Of a stretch of 7,858 bases of DNA, positions 5,305 to 7,858 are shown in pieces (positions within the stretch are counted from its first letter, which is position 1; each line of letters begins with the position of its first letter). Position numbers and translations under genes: made by a program. Below the pieces are notes generated by a model. It made no database searches, was not told the origin of the DNA, and saw only the letters and a list, made by a program, of their open reading frames with translations. Where the stretch lies: assembly GCA_043797615.1 (NCBI GenBank), contig JAZDPK010000060.1, positions 1 through 7,858 of the forward strand. Reading direction: 5' to 3'. The DNA comes from JAZDPK01 sp043797615. GTDB lineage: Bacteria; Patescibacteriota; Patescibacteriia; UBA11705; JABHMO01.

Positions 5305-5628
5305 ATGGAGACCAAGACTTGCAAATGCGCAAAAGAAACCTGCGAAGCGATTGTGATGGACGGCCGGGGCTATTGTTTGTTTCATGGTGGGCAGATTCAG
5401 TACAAGAAGGATATGAAGTCCGGCAAGATCAAAAAGCCCGCCCCGATCGTCGTTCCCGCCCCGGTTCAGCCCCAGCCCGAGCCGCCCTCCGCGCCGGTCA
5501 ATCCGTATGGACAGACGGACATCGAACGTTATCGCGATGTCCGGAAACTGCAGAAACGCGGTCTGCCCGGTCACGGTCTCGGCGGCCTGTCCAAGCTGGA
5601 CCGCGAGCGCAATCATTTCAGCAAGTAA
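5305..5628 (+). CDS. Small GC-rich, Cys-containing hypothetical protein
   Basis: A 107-residue protein begins at ATG 5305, 7 bases after AGGAG (5293-5297). Residues 6-27 hold four Cys and a His (C6, C8, C13, C24, H27, in CKCAKETC...GRGYCLFHGG), a spacing that could bind a metal such as zinc. Residues 43-66 are Pro-rich (PAPIVVPAPVQPQPEPP), and the last 40 residues are basic and polar (RYRDVRKLQKRGLPGHGLGG). No signal peptide or membrane segment is present. I do not recognise a family. The gene is markedly GC-richer than its AT-rich surroundings, with many GCC, CCC and CGC codons, suggesting a different origin or strong codon selection. The perfect promoter, good ribosome site and terminator at 5823 point to a highly expressed unit. 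Nucleic-acid or metal binding is a guess. Confidence 0.8.
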   Translation: METKTCKCAKETCEAIVMDGRGYCLFHGGQIQYKKDMKSGKIKKPAPIVVPAPVQPQPEPPSAPVNPYGQTDIERYRDVRKLQKRGLPGHGLGGLSKLDRERNHFSK

Positions 5629-5648
5629 GCGTTTTTCTCCCGCCAATT

Positions 5649-5712
5649 CGGAGAAGTCCGTGCACTTCTCCGCCAACCCGGATTTTTGAAGAAATTCGAA
5701 GAGCCGGGTTGG
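5649..5712 (+). other. Two abutting hairpins in the 3' region of the small Cys-protein gene
   Basis: CGGAGAAGT/ACTTCTCCG (5649-5657 and 5664-5672, loop CCGTGC) is followed with no gap by CCAACCCGG/CCGGGTTGG (5673-5681 and 5704-5712). Both stems are 9 bp and perfect, and could stack coaxially. No T tract follows either one, so they are not simple terminators. They may protect the mRNA 3' end or control the small ORF that follows. Confidence 0.55.
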
Positions 5713-5724
5713 GGGAAGTTGATA

Positions 5725-5760
5725 ATGTTTAAAAAGTTGATTAAGTTTATTTTCAAGTAA
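5725..5760 (+). CDS. Possible 11-residue cationic peptide (MFKKLIKFIFK)
   Basis: ATG at 5725 opens a frame of 11 codons ending in TAA (5758-5760). The peptide has four Lys and alternating hydrophobic residues, the composition of short membrane-active or leader peptides. A G-rich stretch (GGGGGAAG, 5711-5718) lies about 7 bases upstream and could act as a weak ribosome site. Part of it is the 3' strand of the preceding hairpin, so it could be masked. It lies in the transcript of the gene at 5305, upstream of the terminator at 5823. An ORF this short is easily found by chance. Confidence 0.3.
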   Translation: MFKKLIKFIFK

Positions 5761-5765
5761 CGTAG

Positions 5766-5785
5766 CGGCGAATGATTATTCGCCG
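5766..5785 (+). other. Small perfect hairpin after the 11-codon ORF
   Basis: CGGCGAAT and ATTCGCCG form an 8-bp stem around GATT, starting six bases after the TAA at 5758. No T tract follows. It is the third stable hairpin between the Cys-protein gene and its terminator. Confidence 0.5.
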
Positions 5786-5822
5786 ACCGTCTGAAAAAAT
5801 AATTTCTTCATAATATTGATCA

Positions 5823-5857
5823 CAAAACCGTCGCGCAATGCGGCGGTTTTGGTTTTA
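5823..5857 (+). terminator. Strong rho-independent terminator
   Basis: Bases 5823-5834 and 5840-5851 form a 12-bp stem with one T:G pair around a 5-base loop, with CAAAACCG/CGGTTTTG at its base. The T-rich tail is GTTTTATT. It ends the transcript that starts near 5263. The A and T runs at the stem base mean that it could also act leftward. Confidence 0.75.
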
Positions 5858-5863
5858 TTGAAG

Positions 5864-5926
5864 ATTACCCCTGCGTTAAGGCGGGGAGGAAGGAATCTTT
5901 CTCCCACATTCAAAATGTGGGGTAAT
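5864..5926 (+). other. Compact structured element, three-way junction or IS200/IS605-like end
   Basis: Three helices fit almost without gaps: P1 ATTACCCC/GGGGTAAT (5864-5871 and 5919-5926, extendable by two pairs), P2 GGGAGGAAG/CTTTCTCCC (5884-5892 and 5897-5905, one G:U) and P3 ACATT/AATGT (5906-5910 and 5914-5918). P2, P3 and P1 abut with no unpaired bases; a 12-base single strand lies between P1 and P2. An alternative hairpin, CCCC-T-GC-GTTAAG-GC-GGGG (5868-5886) followed by AGGAAG, resembles right ends of IS200/IS605 elements, where the transcript can be a TnpB guide RNA. No transposase or TnpB is nearby. Its own promoter is not visible. Confidence 0.45.
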
Positions 5927-5957
5927 TTAAATCGCGCATGAGCGCGGGATTTTAGCA

Positions 5958-5986
5958 TTGACAACCGCGGCAACGGCTGGTATATT
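5958..5986 (+). promoter_or_regulatory. Promoter of the ileS leader
   Basis: TTGACA (5958-5963), a 17-base spacer and TATATT (5981-5986) with TGG before the -10 (extended -10) form a strong promoter. Transcription would start near 5993, about 384 bases before the ileS start, leaving room for the T-box leader. Confidence 0.8.
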
Positions 5987-6053
5987 TATAAGTGACAATC
6001 ACAAAAGCGTTTTATTTCGGTAATCACCGAAAAAGCTGCCGGGAGAAAATAAT

Positions 6054-6101
6054 GCCATGCTTCGAGGCTCTTCGCAAAAGCTCAGAGCACCTCAGCATGA
6101 C
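6054..6101 (+). repeat. Palindromic repeat forming the tip of T-box Stem I
   Basis: CATGCT/AGCATG (6056-6061 and 6094-6099), GAGG/CCTC (6064-6067 and 6090-6093) and CTCT/AGAG (6068-6071 and 6084-6087) form one long, slightly interrupted hairpin. In my recollection, sequences like GTCATGCT...AGCATGAC are dispersed repeats in several bacterial groups. Its outer bases continue directly into the Stem I helix TAATG/CATTA. Confidence 0.55.
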
Positions 6102-6151
6102 ATTACGAGTAAATCCGGCCGGTCGCGCCCGTCATCGCGCGCAATTAAGCT

Positions 6152-6275
6152 AAAGGTTCAAGATGGTACCGTCCTTCGCTAAAGCTCCTGCCTACGTTAA
6201 AACTTCGGCAGGCAAGTCGGCCGCAAGGCTTGCTTTATATGTAAGGACTCTTGGCATTTTGAGCTTTTTTTATTT
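6152..6275 (+). terminator. T-box attenuation terminator, competing with the antiterminator
   Basis: AAAGGTTCAAGATG (6152-6165) pairs with CATTTTGAGCTTTT (6255-6268) over 14 bp with three G:U pairs and no mismatch, followed by TTTATTT. The 5' strand includes CAAGA (6159-6163), the A1 strand of the antiterminator, and the first two bases of the T-box bulge. The two folds therefore exclude each other, as attenuation requires. The A2 helix and the inserted palindrome stay inside the large loop. Confidence 0.6.
6187..6233 (+). repeat. Palindromic element inside the antiterminator A2 loop
   Basis: CCTGCC/GGCAGG (6187-6192 and 6207-6212) is followed by the overlapping pair GCAAG/CTTGC (6212-6216 and 6229-6233). 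The arms CCTGCCTAC and CGGCAGGCA match the element in the degenerate tRNA at 770-789, with about ten extra loop bases here. T-box A2 loops are usually only a few bases, whereas this one is 66 (6177-6242). Confidence 0.65.
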
Positions 6276-6279
6276 CGTT

Positions 6280-6370
6280 ACAAATTACGAATCACTACAA
6301 ATTTACGAATTGATTAGAGATTATGCTCTCAAGACATTCGTGTAATTCGCTTTGATTCGTGCAATTAGTG
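6280..6370. repeat. AT-rich imperfect repeat tract before ileS
   Basis: TACAAATTACGAAT (6280-6293) is repeated as TACAAATTTACGAAT (6297-6311). Further on, ATTCGTGTAATTCG and ATTCGTGCAATTAG (about 6339-6368) repeat each other and are partly complementary to the first pair. The tract lies between the T-box terminator and the ileS start and contains no Shine-Dalgarno sequence. Confidence 0.45.
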
Positions 6371-6376
6371 AAAAAT

Positions 6377-7858
6377 ATGGATAAATCAATTTTCGCGCAA
6401 AACGAAGAAAAAATACTGGAATATTGGGAAAAAGAAGACGTGTTCAAAAAAACTTTGGCGAAAAAAGCGCCGCAAGGAAATTTTGTTTTCTTCGAAGGGC
6501 CGCCGACCGCCAACGGCAAGCCCGGCATCCATCATGTTTTGGCGCGCGCGTTCAAAGACGTTATTCCGCGATTCAAAACAATGCGCGGTTTTCACGTGGA
6601 AAGAAAAGCCGGCTGGGACACGCACGGCCTGCCGGTGGAATTGCAAGTGGAAAAGGAATTGAAAATTTCCGGCAAGCCGGACATTGAAAAATACGGAATT
6701 GAAAAATTCAATCAAAAATGCAAAGAAAGCGTTTGGCTTTACAAGTCGGAATGGGAAAAAATCACGAAACGCATCGCTTTTTGGCTGGATCTGGAACATC
6801 CGTATATCACTTACAACAACGATTACATCGAATCGCTTTGGTGGATTTTAAAGCAAGTGAATAAAAAAGGATTGCTGTACAAAGGATATAAGGTTGTGCC
6901 CCAATGCCCGCGCTGCGGTACGGCTTTGTCGTCGCACGAAGTGGCGCAGGGCTATCAAAGCGTGAAAGAAAATTCGGTGTTCATTAAATTTAAAGTGAAA
7001 AATCAAGACAACACTTACATTTTATCCTGGACAACCACGCCGTGGACTTTGCCGGGAAACGTGGCGCTGGCCGTTGGCAAGAAAATCGAATATGTCAAAG
7101 TAAAATGGGAGAATGAATATTTAATTTTGGCCAAGCCGCTTTTAAATAAGGTCTTCAGCCAAGAAGTCGAGATCGTCGAGGAAGTGAAATTCAGCGATTT
7201 GCTTAAATTGGAATATGAACCGTTGTTCAAAGACGCGATTTCAACAAACGTTGCCAATTATCAGAACGCTTTTAAAGTTTATCCGGCGGAATTTGTCACG
7301 ACCGACGACGGAACAGGCGTGGTGCACACGGCGGTGATGTACGGCGTTGACGATTTTAATATAGGATTGGAAGTCGGGTTGCCGCAGGTTCACACTGTTG
7401 ACGAGAACGGCAAATTCAAGGAAGCGGTGAAGAAATGGGCCGGCAAATTCGTGAAAAACAAGGAAGTGGAAAAAGAAATTGTGGCGGATTTGAAAAGCCG
7501 CGGGTTATTGCTGAAAGAAATGCAATACGAACATGATTATCCGTTCTGCTGGCGCTGCGACACGCCGCTTCTTTATTACGCGAAGGATTCCTGGTTTATA
7601 AAAATGTCGGCGATCCGAAAAGAGCTGATTAAAAACAGCGAAAAAATCAATTGGGTGCCGGAAAACATCAAAGAAGGGCGTTTCGGCGAGTGGATTAAAA
7701 ATATCAACGATTGGGCGATTTCCCGCGAACGGTATTGGGGCACGCCGCTCCCTGTTTGGGAATGCCAAACAGGAAAATCCGAAATTCAAAATTCGAAATC
7801 AGTGCAGCGCAGTCGTGCCGACAGGCTGCACTGCGCTGCCGAAATAAATTCAAAACTC
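6377..7858 (+). CDS. ileS: Isoleucyl-tRNA synthetase, N-terminal 494 residues (runs off the window edge)
   Basis: IleRS charges tRNA-Ile with isoleucine in the cytoplasm. The start at 6377 gives the usual short N-terminus. The class I HIGH-equivalent is at residues 41-53 (GPPTANGKPGIHH), followed by KAGWDTHGLPVELQVEKEL, a pattern I associate with IleS2-type enzymes. The CP1 editing domain spans about 200-380, with SWTTTPWTLPGNVALAV and TTDDGTGVVHTAVMYGVDDF. Two Cys pairs (CPRC 177-180, CWRC 391-394) fit a zinc site. DWAISRERYWGTPLPVWEC at 445-463 is canonical. After Cys463 the protein leaves the family pattern because of an in-frame palindromic insertion. KMSKS and the anticodon domain lie beyond the edge. 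The leader with its T-box would adjust expression to tRNA-Ile charging. No clear ribosome site precedes the ATG. Confidence 0.95.
   Translation, partial: MDKSIFAQNEEKILEYWEKEDVFKKTLAKKAPQGNFVFFEGPPTANGKPGIHHVLARAFKDVIPRFKTMRGFHVERKAGWDTHGLPVELQVEKELKISGKPDIEKYGIEKFNQKCKESVWLYKSEWEKITKRIAFWLDLEHPYITYNNDYIESLWWILKQVNKKGLLYKGYKVVPQCPRCGTALSSHEVAQGYQSVKENSVFIKFKVKNQDNTYILSWTTTPWTLPGNVALAVGKKIEYVKVKWENEYLILAKPLLNKVFSQEVEIVEEVKFSDLLKLEYEPLFKDAISTNVANYQNAFKVYPAEFVTTDDGTGVVHTAVMYGVDDFNIGLEVGLPQVHTVDENGKFKEAVKKWAGKFVKNKEVEKEIVADLKSRGLLLKEMQYEHDYPFCWRCDTPLLYYAKDSWFIKMSAIRKELIKNSEKINWVPENIKEGRFGEWIKNINDWAISRERYWGTPLPVWECQTGKSEIQNSKSVQRSRADRLHCAAEINSKL
7785..7856 (+). repeat. In-frame palindromic insertion in ileS
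   Basis: GCAGCGCAGT (7804-7813) pairs perfectly with ACTGCGCTGC (7830-7839) around a 16-base loop. It lies between A-rich, AAATTCAAAATTCGAAAT-like flanks (7785-7800 and 7841-7856). The reading frame stays open and adds residues such as GKSEIQNSKSVQRSRADRLH after WECQT, where homologues normally continue with a second Cys and Gly. Confidence 0.65.

Larger units (their letters stand above)
6006..6275 (+). promoter_or_regulatory. T-box riboswitch controlling ileS
   Basis: The leader can be folded with the parts of a tRNA-sensing T-box. The core is CAAGA (A1, 6159-6163), bulge TGGTACC (6164-6170), GTCCTT (A2, 6171-6176), pairing with AAGGAC (6243-6248) and TCTTG (6249-6253); both helices are perfect. 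TGGT in the bulge is complementary to the ACCA end of a tRNA with A73, as expected of tRNA-Ile. Stem I candidate: GCCGG/CCGGC (6038-6042 and 6115-6119), an internal loop, then TAATG/CATTA (6050-6054 and 6101-6105). The 3' side of the loop contains GAGTA followed by ATC (6113-6115), an isoleucine codon and the probable specifier. CGCGC/GCGCG (6124-6128 and 6137-6141) could be Stem III. Uncharged tRNA-Ile would stabilise the antiterminator and allow ileS transcription. Stem I is atypical and its tip appears to be a dispersed repeat. Confidence 0.78.

Noticed and set aside
5290..5732. Frames of 128 and 137 codons overlapping the small Cys-protein gene on both strands
   Set aside because: They arise because the GC-rich gene is poor in stop codons in other frames; only the frame at 5305 has the promoter, ribosome site and spacing.
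5776..5973. 65-codon minus-strand frame
   Set aside because: It runs through a terminator, the three-way-junction element and the ileS promoter region, and has no ribosome site.
6163..6345. 60-codon frame in the ileS leader starting in the T-box bulge region
   Set aside because: Its ATG is part of the T-box core, and its KAPAYVKTSAGK stretch is a translated palindromic repeat.
6386..6799. 137-codon minus-strand frame within ileS
   Set aside because: It is a shadow of the IleRS gene.

Overview
The window looks like a piece of a Patescibacteria (Candidate Phyla Radiation) chromosome. This is inferred from many short GC-rich palindromic elements scattered through intergenic DNA, RNA genes and even a coding sequence, from an IleRS that looks IleS2-like, and from two large secreted proteins built from Ig-like, LamG-like and helical C-terminal modules. 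No rRNA or other phylogenetic marker is present, so the placement is tentative. The standard genetic code fits all genes.

Layout. Bases 1-395 (minus strand) hold the N-terminal part of a membrane-anchored, Pro/Ala-rich protein cut by the window edge. Bases 560-833 hold a good sigma70-type promoter, an intact tRNA-Ala(UGC), and a degenerate second tRNA whose anticodon stem and loop are separated by a 20-nt palindrome. A small Xre-type regulator (1023-1220) follows, with a perfect 12-bp palindrome over its -10 box. Then come two consecutive genes for exported proteins: three tandem Ig-like repeats plus a helical tail (1330-2835), and an N-terminal beta domain, a LamG-type lectin-like domain and a related helical tail (2912-4300). 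Right behind them is a startless remnant that resembles a T4 gp19-like tail tube protein.

Bases 4501-5220 hold no intact gene. They contain terminators, palindromic repeats and the possible tail of a decayed minus-strand gene. At 5228 a fully consensus extended -10 promoter drives a small GC-rich, Cys-containing protein (5305-5628). Its 3' region has two abutting hairpins, an 11-codon ORF for a cationic peptide, and a strong terminator. A compact 63-66 nt element that can fold as a three-way junction follows (5864-5926).

The most informative region is 5958-6376: a strong promoter and a long leader upstream of ileS that can be folded as a tRNA-responsive T-box riboswitch. It has the UGGUACC bulge flanked by perfect A1 and A2 helices, a candidate AUC specifier in an internal loop, and a competing 14-bp terminator ending in a U tract. 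Palindromic sequences sit at the tip of its Stem I and inside the antiterminator A2 loop. The ileS gene runs off the right edge and carries its own in-frame palindromic insertion near the edge. Across the window, palindromes sit in the anticodon arm of a tRNA, in two loops of the T-box and in the IleRS reading frame, which suggests a small mobile palindrome that is tolerated in RNA hairpins and protein loops.
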